From positions 1 through 25,840 of the forward strand of contig NZ_CALHWC010000224.1 in assembly GCF_938036805.1 (NCBI RefSeq): 25,840 nt of DNA, written 5' to 3'. The notes under the pieces are model-generated. The model did no database searches. It was not told where the DNA came from and saw nothing but the letters and a program-made list of their open reading frames with translations. The translations under genes and the position numbers were made by a program. This DNA is from an uncultured Streptococcus sp. GTDB taxonomy: Bacteria; Bacillota; Bacilli; Lactobacillales; Streptococcaceae. Shown here one piece after another: positions 13,887-22,542 of this stretch (the first letter of the stretch is position 1; each line of letters starts with the position of its first letter).

Positions 13887-15002
13887 ATGGCTTTAACAGC
13901 AGGGATTGTTGGACTGCCTAATGTGGGCAAGTCAACTTTATTTAATGCAATTACAAAAGCGGGGGCAGAAGCTGCTAACTACCCTTTTGCGACCATTGAT
14001 CCAAATGTCGGTCGGGTAGAGGTGCCAGATGCTCGTTTGGACAAATTAACAGAATTGATTAAACCTCAAAAGAAGGTTCCCACTACATTTGAGTTTACAG
14101 ATATTGCTGGTATTGTAAAGGGAGCTTCAAAAGGGGAAGGTCTGGGAAATAAATTCTTGGCCAATATCCGTGAAGTGGATGCTATCGTCCATGTAGTCCG
14201 TGCCTTTGATGATGAAAATGTCATGCGGGAACAGGGTCGTGAGTCTGACTTCGTCGACCCTATGGCTGATATTGAGACCATCAACCTGGAGCTCATTTTG
14301 GCCGATCTGGAAAGCATCAACAAACGCTATGCGCGTGTTGAGAAGATGGCTCGAACTCAGAAGGACAAGGACTCAGTAGCAGAATTCAATGTTTTGCAGA
14401 AAATCAAGCCAGTTCTGGAAGACGGTCTGTCAGCTCGCACAATTGAGTTTACAGAAGAAGAACAAAAAATCGTCAAAGGTCTCTTTCTCTTAACGACTAA
14501 GCCAGTTCTTTATGTGGCCAATGTCAGTGAAGATGAGGTGGCTGATCCAGACAATATTGACTATGTGAAGCAGATTCGTGCATTTGCAGCTACAGAAAAT
14601 GCTGAGGTTGTTGTCATCTCAGCGCGTGCAGAGGAAGAAATTTCTGAACTAGATGATGAAGACAAGGCAGAATTTCTGGAAGCTATCGGCTTGACAGAGT
14701 CAGGTGTAGACAAATTGACACGTGCAGCCTATCATCTATTGGGACTTGGAACCTACTTTACCGCTGGTGAAAAGGAAGTCCGGGCTTGGACCTTCAAGCG
14801 TGGCATGAAAGCTCCTCAAGCAGCTGGTATCATTCACTCAGACTTTGAGAAAGGTTTCATCCGAGCAGTGACGATGTCTTATGATGATTTGGTAAAATAT
14901 GGATCTGAAAAGGCTGTAAAAGAAGCTGGACGCTTGCGTGAAGAAGGAAAAGAATATATCGTTCAAGATGGCGATATTATGGAATTCCGCTTTAACGTGT
15001 AA
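13887..15002 (+). CDS. ychF: YchF/OLA1-family ribosome-associated ATPase
   Basis: A 371-residue Obg-family P-loop protein. The start at 13887 (MALTAGIVGLPN) is preferred to an in-frame ATG at 13872 because it matches the family and has GGAGAAG 7 bp before it. G1 motif GLPNVGKS (9-16), switch DIAGIVKGAS, and a C-terminal TGS domain (last about 85 residues, TFKRGMKAPQAAGIIHSDFEKGFIRA). YchF prefers ATP to GTP and binds the ribosome, with roles in stress responses. It is the first gene after the structured intergenic region and is followed by pth. Confidence 0.96.
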   Translation: MALTAGIVGLPNVGKSTLFNAITKAGAEAANYPFATIDPNVGRVEVPDARLDKLTELIKPQKKVPTTFEFTDIAGIVKGASKGEGLGNKFLANIREVDAIVHVVRAFDDENVMREQGRESDFVDPMADIETINLELILADLESINKRYARVEKMARTQKDKDSVAEFNVLQKIKPVLEDGLSARTIEFTEEEQKIVKGLFLLTTKPVLYVANVSEDEVADPDNIDYVKQIRAFAATENAEVVVISARAEEEISELDDEDKAEFLEAIGLTESGVDKLTRAAYHLLGLGTYFTAGEKEVRAWTFKRGMKAPQAAGIIHSDFEKGFIRAVTMSYDDLVKYGSEKAVKEAGRLREEGKEYIVQDGDIMEFRFNV

Positions 15003-15027
15003 ATTAAGTGTAAATTTAAAATACATA

Positions 15028-15054
15028 GGTTGGAAAGGAATTTCCAGCCCTTTT
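15028..15054 (+). terminator. Probable terminator between ychF and pth
   Basis: GGTTGGAAA/TTTCCAGCC stem (9 bp, one G-U), GGAA loop, then CTTTT. No separate pth promoter is obvious downstream, so some read-through into pth is likely. Confidence 0.55.
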
Positions 15055-15074
15055 GGCTTTTATAAAGGAGTAAG

Positions 15075-15644
15075 ATGACAAAATTAATTGTTGGATTGGG
15101 AAATCCAGGAGATAAATATTTTGAAACAAAACACAATGTTGGTTTTATGTTAGTTGACAAGATGTGTAAAGAATTAAATCTAAAGTTTACAGCAGATAAG
15201 ATTTTTCAAGCAGAAATTGCTTCAACTTTCTTGAATGGAGAAAAAGTCTATTTTGTAAAACCAACTACTTTTATGAATGAAAGTGGGAAAGCAGTCCATG
15301 CCTTGCTCACTTACTACGGCTTGGATATAGATGACTTACTCGTTATCTATGATGATCTGGATATGGAAGTTGGGAAAATCCGTCTTCGTACCAAGGGTTC
15401 AGCTGGCGGGCACAATGGTATCAAGTCCATCATTAAACATATTGGAACACAGGAATTCAAGCGAGTGAAAATTGGCATTGGAAGACCTAAAAATAATATG
15501 TCAGTTATTAATCATGTTTTAGGGAAATTTGATCAGGAAGATTATATCAGTATTTTAAATACATTAGAGAAAGTTGACAGTGCTGTAAATCATTATTTAC
15601 AAACTGAGAATTTTGAGCAAACAATGCAACAATACAATGGATAA
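15075..15644 (+). CDS. pth: Peptidyl-tRNA hydrolase
   Basis: A 189-residue enzyme that frees tRNA from prematurely released peptidyl-tRNA. The N-terminal GLGNPGDKYFETKHNVGF carries Asn10 and catalytic His20. The loop MNESGKAV, the segment VIYDDLDMEVGKIRLRTKGSAGGHNGIKSI (about 91-120) and IGIGRP are family signatures. AAAGGAG lies 5 bp upstream. mfd follows with only 4 bp between the pth stop and its chosen start, a classic streptococcal pair. Confidence 0.97.
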   Translation: MTKLIVGLGNPGDKYFETKHNVGFMLVDKMCKELNLKFTADKIFQAEIASTFLNGEKVYFVKPTTFMNESGKAVHALLTYYGLDIDDLLVIYDDLDMEVGKIRLRTKGSAGGHNGIKSIIKHIGTQEFKRVKIGIGRPKNNMSVINHVLGKFDQEDYISILNTLEKVDSAVNHYLQTENFEQTMQQYNG

Positions 15645-15648
15645 GACA

Positions 15649-18600
15649 ATGACACTACTTGATCTATTTGGTCGAAACAAACAAATTATAGACTGGAAGA
15701 AACAGTTACAAAAGAAGACTCGGCAGTTAGTGATGGGACTTTCAGCTTCAACAAAAGCTTTGGCGATTGCTAGCAGCTTAGAAGAGCAGGAGAAAATCCT
15801 AGTCATCACTTCGAGTCAAAACGAAGCAGAGCGTCTAGCTAGTGATTTGATTTCTTTGTTGGGAGAAGAAAAGGTCTATACTTTCTTGGCAGATGATACA
15901 CCTTTGGCTGAGTTTGTTTTTTCATCTCAAGAAAAAATCTTTTCCCGGTTAGAGGCCATGAATTTTTTATCAGACAAAGAAAAAAATGGGATTCTGATCA
16001 TCAACGTTGCAGCCAGTCGCTTATTATTGCCCCAGCCTGATATTTTTAAAAAATCTGAGCTTATTCTTTCTGTTAGTAAAGAATATAACCTTGACAAGCT
16101 AGTAAAGTCTTTGTCAAGGATCGGTTATAAAAAAGTTTCGCAAGTTCTCAGCCAAGGAGAATACAGTCTGAGAGGGGATATTCTGGATATTTTTGAACGC
16201 TCGGCTCAATATCCTTATCGGATAGAATTTTTTGGTGATGAGATTGATGGCATAAGGATTTTCAATCCTGAAAATCAGCTTTCTCTTGAAAATGTGGAAG
16301 AGATTTTGATAGAGCCTGTCACAGACCTTCTATTTACAGAAGAAGATTATGCAAGAGGACAGAAAAATCTAGAAACAGCTCTTTCTACGCTTATCGATCC
16401 GTCTTTGAAATCCTATTTAGAAGAAGTATTGAGTTCTGCTAGAGAGCAATTTCATCATGCAGATATTCGCAAATTTCTTTCCTTTTTCTATCAGAAAGAA
16501 TGGACTATTTTAGACTATTTGCCAACGCACACTCCTATATTTTTTGATGATTTTCAAAAGATAATGGACAAGCATGCTCAGTTTGAATTAGAAGTTGCCA
16601 ATATCTTGACAGATGATTTACAAAATAGTAAAGCACTGTCAAATCAACAATACTTTGCAAATAATTATCAGGACTATCGTAAATATAAACCTGCTACATT
16701 TTTTTCTAATTTCCATAAAGGCTTAGGAAATCTAAAATTTGATGCACTTTATCAATTCAATCAATATCCAATGCAGGAATTTTTTAGCCAGTTTCCTCTC
16801 TTAAAAGAAGAAATCAATCGCTTTAGGAAATCGGATTATACGGTCGTCTTGCAGGCAAATTCAGCCTCGAGTTTACAAAATTTACACAAAAATTTACAGG
16901 ATTATGAGATTCATTTAGATTACATCAAGGAAAAAGACATCCATGAAAAAGCTGTCCAGCTCATAGAAGGAAATCTAGTTCAAGGATTTAATTTTGTCGA
17001 TGAAAAAATCGTTTTGATTACTGAACATGAGATGATTCAGAAAAAAATCAAACGTAGGATTCGTCGTCAAAATATTTCTAATGCTGAAAGGCTGAAAGAC
17101 TATAATGAGCTGGAAAAAGGCGATTATGTAGTTCATAATATCCACGGTATTGGTCGCTATTTAGGAATTGAAACGATTGAAGTTTCAGGAGTTCATCGAG
17201 ATTATTTGACGATTCAGTATCAAAATGCAGATCGTATCTCCATTCCGGTGGATCAAATTAATCTTCTGTCTAAATATGTAGCTAGCGATGGGAAAGCACC
17301 TAAAATTAACAAGTTAAATGATGGGCGTTTCCAAAAAACGAAGCAAAAAGTACAACATCAGGTTGAAGATATTGCCGCTGACCTTATTAAATTATATGCA
17401 GAGCGTAGTCAATTAAAAGGTTTTCAATTTTCTAGTGATGACCAACATCAAGTAGAGTTTGACAATGCCTTTCCGTATGTGGAAACAGATGACCAACTCA
17501 GAAGCATCCAGGAAATCAAGAAGGATATGGAGAGTGACCGTCCTATGGATCGACTCTTGGTTGGAGATGTTGGTTTTGGGAAGACAGAGGTGGCAATGCG
17601 GGCTGCTTTTAAGGCTGTCAACGATCATAAACAGGTGGCTATCTTGGTTCCGACTACTGTTTTAGCTCAGCAACACTACACAAACTTTAAAGAACGTTTC
17701 AATGATTTTGCCGTGAATGTCGATGTTCTCAGTCGTTTTAGAAGTAAAGGGGAGCAAAAAGAGACTCTGGAAAAATTGGAAAAAGGGCAGATTGATATTA
17801 TTATCGGTACCCATCGCCTCTTATCGGCAGATGTGACATTTTCCGATTTAGGGCTACTGGTGATAGATGAAGAGCAGCGCTTCGGTGTCAAGCATAAGGA
17901 AAAGTTAAAGGAACTAAAAAAGAAGGTTGATGTTCTGACCTTGACGGCTACCCCTATTCCAAGAACCCTACACATGTCGATGTTAGGAATTCGAGATTTA
18001 TCAGTAATTGAAACACCACCGACAAATCGTTATCCAGTCCAAACCTATGTTTTAGAGAATAACCGCACTGTTATTCGGGATGCGGTCTTACGTGAAATAG
18101 ACCGAGGCGGACAGGTTTACTACCTTTACAATAAAGTTGACACCATTGAGCAAAAAGTTTCAGAATTAAAAGAGTTGATTCCAGAGGCTTCAATTGGTTA
18201 TGTTCATGGACAGATGACTGAGGTACGTTTAGAAAATACCCTCTTAGACTTTGTTAATGGCGAATATGATATTTTAGTCACAACAACGATCATCGAAACT
18301 GGTGTTGATATTCCAAATGCAAATACTCTTTTTATCGAAAATGCTGACCATATGGGGCTGTCAACCTTGTATCAACTTCGTGGTCGAGTTGGCCGCAGCA
18401 ATCGAATCGCTTATGCCTATCTTATGTATCGGCCAGATAAATCTCTGACTGAAGTTTCAGAAAAAAGACTAGAAGCCATTAAAGGATTTACTGAGCTAGG
18501 ATCTGGATTTAAGATTGCCATGAGGGATTTGTCTATCCGAGGAGCGGGAAACATTTTAGGAAGTTCACAGTCTGGTTTCATTGATTCTGTAGGATTTGAA

Positions 18601-19140
18601 ATGTATTCTCAACTTTTGGAAGAAGCCATTGCTAAGAAGCAAGGTAAGGAAACCAAGCGTCAAAAAAGCAATGCTGAAATCAATCTTCAGATTGATGCCT
18701 ATCTTCCGAGTGATTATATTTCTGATGAACGTCAGAAAATCGAAGTTTACAAGAGAATTCGTGAAATTGACAATCGTGTAAACTATGAACATCTACAAGA
18801 TGAATTGATTGACCGTTTTGGAGAATATCCGGACGTAGTGGCTTACCTATTAGAGATTGGCTTAGTCAAGTCCTATCTTGATCAGGCTTTTGTTGCGCTT
18901 GCTGAGCGGAAGCAAGAGTCTGTCACCATTCGTTTTGAAAAAATCTCTCAGCAAATCTATCTGACCCAGGATTATTTTGAAGCCTTGTCAGCGACAAATC
19001 TAAAAGCTCGAATTGGTGAACAGAAAGGCTTGATCGAAGTCGTTTTTGATGTTCGGAAGAAAAAAGATTTCGAGATTTTGGAAAATTTGCTGAACTTTGG
19101 TGAAAAACTGGTAGAAATCAAGAATCGAAAAGCTGAATAA
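15649..19140 (+). CDS. mfd: Mfd, transcription-repair coupling factor
   Basis: An 1163-residue DNA translocase that removes stalled RNA polymerase and recruits UvrA. The start at 15649 gives MTLLDLFGRN, aligned with relatives, and GGA sits 7 bp before it; ATGs at 15613 and 15637 are in frame but lack a ribosome site. Domains in order: UvrB-like N-terminal part, the RNA-polymerase interaction domain (ELEKGDYVVHNIHGIGRYLG), the RecG-like helicase with Walker A GDVGFGKTE, DEEQRFG in place of DEAD, motif III TATPIPRT, RGRVGRSNR, and a C-terminal TRCF domain. A terminator begins within its last codons. Confidence 0.96.
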   Translation: MTLLDLFGRNKQIIDWKKQLQKKTRQLVMGLSASTKALAIASSLEEQEKILVITSSQNEAERLASDLISLLGEEKVYTFLADDTPLAEFVFSSQEKIFSRLEAMNFLSDKEKNGILIINVAASRLLLPQPDIFKKSELILSVSKEYNLDKLVKSLSRIGYKKVSQVLSQGEYSLRGDILDIFERSAQYPYRIEFFGDEIDGIRIFNPENQLSLENVEEILIEPVTDLLFTEEDYARGQKNLETALSTLIDPSLKSYLEEVLSSAREQFHHADIRKFLSFFYQKEWTILDYLPTHTPIFFDDFQKIMDKHAQFELEVANILTDDLQNSKALSNQQYFANNYQDYRKYKPATFFSNFHKGLGNLKFDALYQFNQYPMQEFFSQFPLLKEEINRFRKSDYTVVLQANSASSLQNLHKNLQDYEIHLDYIKEKDIHEKAVQLIEGNLVQGFNFVDEKIVLITEHEMIQKKIKRRIRRQNISNAERLKDYNELEKGDYVVHNIHGIGRYLGIETIEVSGVHRDYLTIQYQNADRISIPVDQINLLSKYVASDGKAPKINKLNDGRFQKTKQKVQHQVEDIAADLIKLYAERSQLKGFQFSSDDQHQVEFDNAFPYVETDDQLRSIQEIKKDMESDRPMDRLLVGDVGFGKTEVAMRAAFKAVNDHKQVAILVPTTVLAQQHYTNFKERFNDFAVNVDVLSRFRSKGEQKETLEKLEKGQIDIIIGTHRLLSADVTFSDLGLLVIDEEQRFGVKHKEKLKELKKKVDVLTLTATPIPRTLHMSMLGIRDLSVIETPPTNRYPVQTYVLENNRTVIRDAVLREIDRGGQVYYLYNKVDTIEQKVSELKELIPEASIGYVHGQMTEVRLENTLLDFVNGEYDILVTTTIIETGVDIPNANTLFIENADHMGLSTLYQLRGRVGRSNRIAYAYLMYRPDKSLTEVSEKRLEAIKGFTELGSGFKIAMRDLSIRGAGNILGSSQSGFIDSVGFEMYSQLLEEAIAKKQGKETKRQKSNAEINLQIDAYLPSDYISDERQKIEVYKRIREIDNRVNYEHLQDELIDRFGEYPDVVAYLLEIGLVKSYLDQAFVALAERKQESVTIRFEKISQQIYLTQDYFEALSATNLKARIGEQKGLIEVVFDVRKKKDFEILENLLNFGEKLVEIKNRKAE

Positions 19141-19171
19141 ACATTACAATTCGGTAAAATTTCAGCTTTTT
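19128..19171 (+). terminator. Terminator overlapping the mfd stop
   Basis: AAAAGCTGAA in the last codons pairs with TTCAGCTTTT at 19161-19170 around a long loop, ending in TTTTT. A promoter for rqcP starts directly after it. Confidence 0.6.
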
Positions 19172-19174
19172 GGC

Positions 19175-19202
19175 TTGGTTTCTTTCAAAAGAATGATAGA
19201 AT
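19175..19202 (+). promoter_or_regulatory. Candidate rqcP promoter
   Basis: TTGGTT, 16 bp, TAGAAT preceded by TGA (extended -10). It lies 26 bp before the rqcP start, where AGGAAAAG is the ribosome site. Confidence 0.5.
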
Positions 19203-19228
19203 ATTAAGAGAAAATCGAGGAAAAGACT

Positions 19229-19495
19229 ATGAGATTAGACAAATATTTAAAGGTATCACGCATTATCAAGCGGCGCCCTGTAGCTAAAGAGGTAGCAGAT
19301 AAAGGCCGTATCAAGGTAAATGGAATCTTGGCAAAAAGTTCGACAGATTTGAAAATCAATGATCAAATTGAAGTTCGTTTTGGCAATAAGCTATTAACAG
19401 TGCGGGTTCTTGAGATGAAAGACAGTACTAAAAAAGAAGATGCCGCTAAAATGTATGAAATTATCAGTGAGACAAGGATTGAAGAAAATGTCTAG
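19229..19495 (+). CDS. rqcP: RqcP (YabO), S4-domain ribosome quality-control factor
   Basis: An 88-residue protein consisting mainly of an S4 RNA-binding domain (residues 1-60, MRLDKYLKVSRIIKRRPVAKEV ... GRIKVNG). In Bacillus RqcP works with RqcH on the split large ribosomal subunit to add alanine tails to stalled chains. Length and the position before divIC fit the family. It overlaps divIC by 8 bp, indicating an operon with translational coupling. Confidence 0.9.
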   Translation: MRLDKYLKVSRIIKRRPVAKEVADKGRIKVNGILAKSSTDLKINDQIEVRFGNKLLTVRVLEMKDSTKKEDAAKMYEIISETRIEENV

Positions 19496-19856
19496 AAATA
19501 TTGTTCAAATAAATAATCGCTTTATCCAAGATGAAAATCAGCGTCGCAGATACCTCGATGAGGAGCGTCGGAAACGAAATCGTTTTATGGGATGGGTTCT
19601 AATTTTAGTTATGCTACTTTTTATTCTTCCAGCCTATAATTTATACCAAAGTTACGAAACATTACTCAATCGTCGTGCTCAATATGCACAACTACAAAAA
19701 AAATATAAAAAATTAGGTGAAGAAAAGAGCTATCAGTCTGATATCGCTACTAAGTTGAAAGATGATAGCTATGCTGCCAAATATGCTCGTGCCAAGTATT
19801 CTTTTTCAAAAGAAGGAGAATACATTTACACAACACCAGATTTGTTACCACAATAA
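19488..19856 (+). CDS. divIC: DivIC (FtsB-like) cell-division protein
   Basis: A 122-residue single-pass membrane protein of the FtsL/DivIC family. A basic cytoplasmic head (residues 1-34, rich in RRRYLDEERRKRNR) is followed by one transmembrane helix (about 35-52) and an extracellular coiled coil (about 55-95, RRAQYAQLQKKYKKLGEEK). The tail has YARAKYSFSKEGEYIY, conserved in this family. It joins FtsL and DivIB in the septal peptidoglycan machine. The start is the ATG at 19488, inside the end of rqcP; longer frames reading from 19440 lie in rqcP. Confidence 0.92.
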   Translation: MSRNIVQINNRFIQDENQRRRYLDEERRKRNRFMGWVLILVMLLFILPAYNLYQSYETLLNRRAQYAQLQKKYKKLGEEKSYQSDIATKLKDDSYAAKYARAKYSFSKEGEYIYTTPDLLPQ

Positions 19857-19858
19857 TC

Positions 19859-19987
19859 ATGGAAAATTTACTTCAAAATATAGAGAAATTTTTATCTTTT
19901 TCGGATGAAAAACTAGCAGAATTATCCGAAAAGAATCAAGCTTTAAAACTTCAAGAAACAAAAAAGGAAAGGGGAGGTCATGCGTAA
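19859..19987 (+). CDS. Small conserved-position protein of 42 residues
   Basis: MENLLQNIEKFLSFSDEKL then AELSEKNQALKLQ, ending KKERGGHA. It begins 3 bp after the divIC stop and overlaps the next gene's start by 8 bp. It is charged, has no signal or membrane helix, and looks mainly helical (heptad-like L/I spacing). A short gene occupies this position in related streptococci. Function unknown; its spacing suggests translational coupling within the division/cell-wall cluster. No strong Shine-Dalgarno precedes it. Confidence 0.72.
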   Translation: MENLLQNIEKFLSFSDEKLAELSEKNQALKLQETKKERGGHA

Positions 19988-21263
19988 GTTACTTTTGCTG
20001 ATATTTTTACTGCCAGCCTTATGGAGCAGTCAAACAGCAATCAGTACTGAAAAGGAACTTGTTTTAGACGAAGAAGAAAAGTATCAGCTGACGGGTACAG
20101 CTTATGGCCGTTACCATACGAGTATCCCTACAAATCCTAATGTTTATGAAGAAACGCCTACTTTTACAGATGCTACTTTGACTAAGGTAGCTGGGAAACT
20201 TCTGCCAGATCAACTACTAGAGCTGACAGAGTTGCACGTGAATGAGGCTGGGATTCCTATCTTTAAATTAAAGAATGGCCAGTTTGTAATTGCAGATAAG
20301 AATAGCATTTATGAGGATACGGTTCAGTCTATCACAGATGTCAAACAGGACAAATGGCTGGTCCCTAACTATGTGCTCTACGATACTATCCCAATCAATT
20401 CTTCTAAAAAGCTTGCAGCCAAACTACCTGCTTACAGCAAAGTAAAGGTAGTACAAATTGCTCAAACAGCTAAGGGAGAATACGCTAAAATAGAGGGTCA
20501 AGGTTGGGTTTCTGTTGATTTTCTTTCCCAAGAAGATAATCGGATGGAAAAGGTTCAGGAGATTCTAAATTCTAAGTACAAAAAAGCTGATTTTTCTATT
20601 TATGTAAAACAGCTAGAAACGGGCAAAGAAGCAGGTATCAATCCAGATCAACAAATGTACTCAGCTAGTGTGACGAAAATTCCTTATCTTTACTATGCCC
20701 AGAAGCAACTAAATAATCATAGCCTTTCTTTGGATAAAAAGTTAAAATATATAGCTGCTGTCAATGATTTTGCAGGTGCCTATGACCCTGAGGGAAGCGG
20801 CAGTATTTCCAAATCAGCAAATGATAAGGAATATTCTGTGCAGGACTTAATCAATGGTGTAGCAAAAGAGTCGGATAATGTGGCCCACAATATCCTTGCC
20901 TACTATACAAGCAATCAATCTGATAGCCAATTTCAAAATACTATTGAAAAAATTGTAGGCAAGAAGTGGGATGTGGAAAGCAGACAAGCCTCTGCTCGAA
21001 TGGCTGGCAATGTCATGGAAGCGATCTATGAGCAAAATGGCATGATTATCGATGCCTTATCTCAGACAAATTATGACAATCAGCGAATTTCTAAAAACAT
21101 CAATGTAAAAGTAGCTCATAAAATTGGTGATGCTTACGACTTCAAGCATGATGTCGCTATTGTGTATGCGGATTCGCCATTTATCATTGCTATTTTTACG
21201 AATAATTCGGATTACGATACAATTTCTAAAATCGCGGATGATGTGTACGGAGTTCTGAAATGA
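19980..21263 (+). CDS. Exported beta-lactamase-like serine hydrolase
   Basis: A 427-residue secreted protein with signal peptide (about 1-22). The N-terminal region (about 35-185) has repeated short beta-rich stretches typical of SH3-like wall modules. Residues about 190-427 are a class A beta-lactamase-type domain: nucleophile Ser230 in SVTK (230-233), and SDN (298-300). The third KTG position reads KIG (381-383) in HKIGDAYDFKHD. Likely acts on cell-wall or peptide substrates outside the cell; resistance to antibiotics is not implied. AAAGGGGAGGT precedes the ATG, and tilS follows with a 4-bp overlap. Confidence 0.88.
   Translation: MRKLLLLIFLLPALWSSQTAISTEKELVLDEEEKYQLTGTAYGRYHTSIPTNPNVYEETPTFTDATLTKVAGKLLPDQLLELTELHVNEAGIPIFKLKNGQFVIADKNSIYEDTVQSITDVKQDKWLVPNYVLYDTIPINSSKKLAAKLPAYSKVKVVQIAQTAKGEYAKIEGQGWVSVDFLSQEDNRMEKVQEILNSKYKKADFSIYVKQLETGKEAGINPDQQMYSASVTKIPYLYYAQKQLNNHSLSLDKKLKYIAAVNDFAGAYDPEGSGSISKSANDKEYSVQDLINGVAKESDNVAHNILAYYTSNQSDSQFQNTIEKIVGKKWDVESRQASARMAGNVMEAIYEQNGMIIDALSQTNYDNQRISKNINVKVAHKIGDAYDFKHDVAIVYADSPFIIAIFTNNSDYDTISKIADDVYGVLK
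21197..21204 (+). promoter_or_regulatory. Possible SigX/ComX (CIN) box before tilS
   Basis: Exact TACGAATA preceded by a T-run, inside the end of the hydrolase gene and 56 bp before tilS. It is the core element of competence late-gene promoters. One exact 8-mer is close to what chance gives over both strands of this window, so this is weak. Confidence 0.3.
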
Positions 21264-22534
21264 TCGATCAGAAGTTTCGCAAACAAATGCAGGAAAAGCG
21301 GTATTTTCAAAATCATCGGAAAGTGTTGGTAGCAGTTTCTGGTGGCTTGGATTCGATGACCTTGTTCCATCTTTTGTACCAGAATAGGGAAGAGCTGGAG
21401 ATTGAGCTGGGGATAGCGCATGTCAACCACAAGCAACGTCCAGAGTCAAATATGGAAGAAAAAGAGCTGTCAAATTTTGCCCAGCAACTTGGTGTGAAAT
21501 TTTTCAGCTCAAATTTTTCTGGTGATTTTTCTGAGGAAAAAGCTCGGCGATTTCGCTATCGTTTTTTTAAAGAAATCATGCTGACAGAAGGCTACACGGC
21601 CTTAGTAACGGCTCATCATGCTGATGATCAGGCCGAGACGGTGTTTATGAGGTTAATAAGAGGAGCAAGGCTGCGCCACTTGTCTGGAATGACAGAGGTT
21701 CAACCCTTTGCAAACGGGGAATTAATCCGACCTCTGCTTTGTTTTCATAAGCAAGACTTTCCTGATATTTTGCATTTTGAAGACGAGAGCAATTTTCAAA
21801 ATGACTATCTCAGAAATCGGATCCGTAATCTCTATCTTCCCAGTCTTGAAAAGGAAAATCCACGCTTTAAGGATTCTCTGATTTCTTTAGGAAAAGAAGT
21901 TGAGGAATTGCAGGTAGCTTTGTCTCATCTGACGCAGGGATTGGACATTACAAAACTTGAAGTGTTTGAACGACAAATTCCAGAGGTACAAAATTTTCTT
22001 CTGCAGGAATATTTAAAGAGATTTCCTTCTTTAAATCTAACTAAAAAACAATTTGCAGAAATCTTAGGCATTTTACGAACCAAGGCTAATTATATCCACC
22101 CTTTGAAGGATGGATATGAGTTGATTAAAGATTATAAGCACTTTGAAATCAGAAAAATCAGTCGTAGGTCTGATTTGAAAATGGAGTCAATTCTGTTAGA
22201 ATGTGGTAATCAACTTCAATTTGAGGACTATCAATTCTCATTTGGCACTCCTTTGGAGGGTGGAAATGTTCAAGCGATTGCAGTTTCACGTGAAACACCA
22301 CTTCTTTTACGTCACAGAAAAACAGGTGATTGTCTTCGTTTGAAGGGGCATCACAAAAAACTTCGTCGACTATTCATTGATCAAAAAATTCCATTTGAAG
22401 AACGCGAAAAAGCGATTATTGTTGAGCAAAATCAGCAGATCTTGGCAATTGTAAATATCGCTATCAGTGATTTGAGTAAGGAATTAAAAAGTGATATAAT
22501 GAGTACTGTACTTTATATTCAGAAAATTAGATAG
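21260..22534 (+). CDS. tilS: TilS, tRNA(Ile)-lysidine synthase
   Basis: A 424-residue ATP-dependent enzyme that converts cytidine 34 of the tRNA-Ile CAU anticodon to lysidine, so it reads AUA. The N-type PP-loop SGGLDSMTL (27-35) binds ATP. GIAHVNHKQRPES, TAHHADDQAETVFMRLIRGA and RNRIRNLYLP are signature segments; the C-terminal domain has HRKTGDCLRLKGHHKKLRRLFID. It overlaps the upstream hydrolase by 4 bp (ATGA) and is followed 8 bp later by hpt. A parS-like palindrome lies in its 3' half. Confidence 0.95.
   Translation: MIDQKFRKQMQEKRYFQNHRKVLVAVSGGLDSMTLFHLLYQNREELEIELGIAHVNHKQRPESNMEEKELSNFAQQLGVKFFSSNFSGDFSEEKARRFRYRFFKEIMLTEGYTALVTAHHADDQAETVFMRLIRGARLRHLSGMTEVQPFANGELIRPLLCFHKQDFPDILHFEDESNFQNDYLRNRIRNLYLPSLEKENPRFKDSLISLGKEVEELQVALSHLTQGLDITKLEVFERQIPEVQNFLLQEYLKRFPSLNLTKKQFAEILGILRTKANYIHPLKDGYELIKDYKHFEIRKISRRSDLKMESILLECGNQLQFEDYQFSFGTPLEGGNVQAIAVSRETPLLLRHRKTGDCLRLKGHHKKLRRLFIDQKIPFEEREKAIIVEQNQQILAIVNIAISDLSKELKSDIMSTVLYIQKIR
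22282..22297. other. parS: parS centromere-like site inside tilS
   Basis: AGTTTCACGTGAAACA differs from the parS consensus TGTTTCACGTGAAACA only at the first base, with a perfect 14-bp palindromic core. It encodes Val-Ser-Arg-Glu-Thr in tilS, so it is embedded in coding sequence. It is about 11 kb from dnaN and the likely binding site of the ParB encoded at 9000. Confidence 0.88.
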
Positions 22535-22542
22535 GTAAAATT

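Noticed and set aside
13882..13889. TACGAATG at the ychF start, resembling a SigX box
   Set aside because: One mismatch, overlaps the start codon, and a better extended -10 promoter lies upstream.
20231..20246. Second possible parS around CACGTGAA in the hydrolase gene
   Set aside because: About four mismatches to the parS consensus, including in the palindromic core; likely chance.
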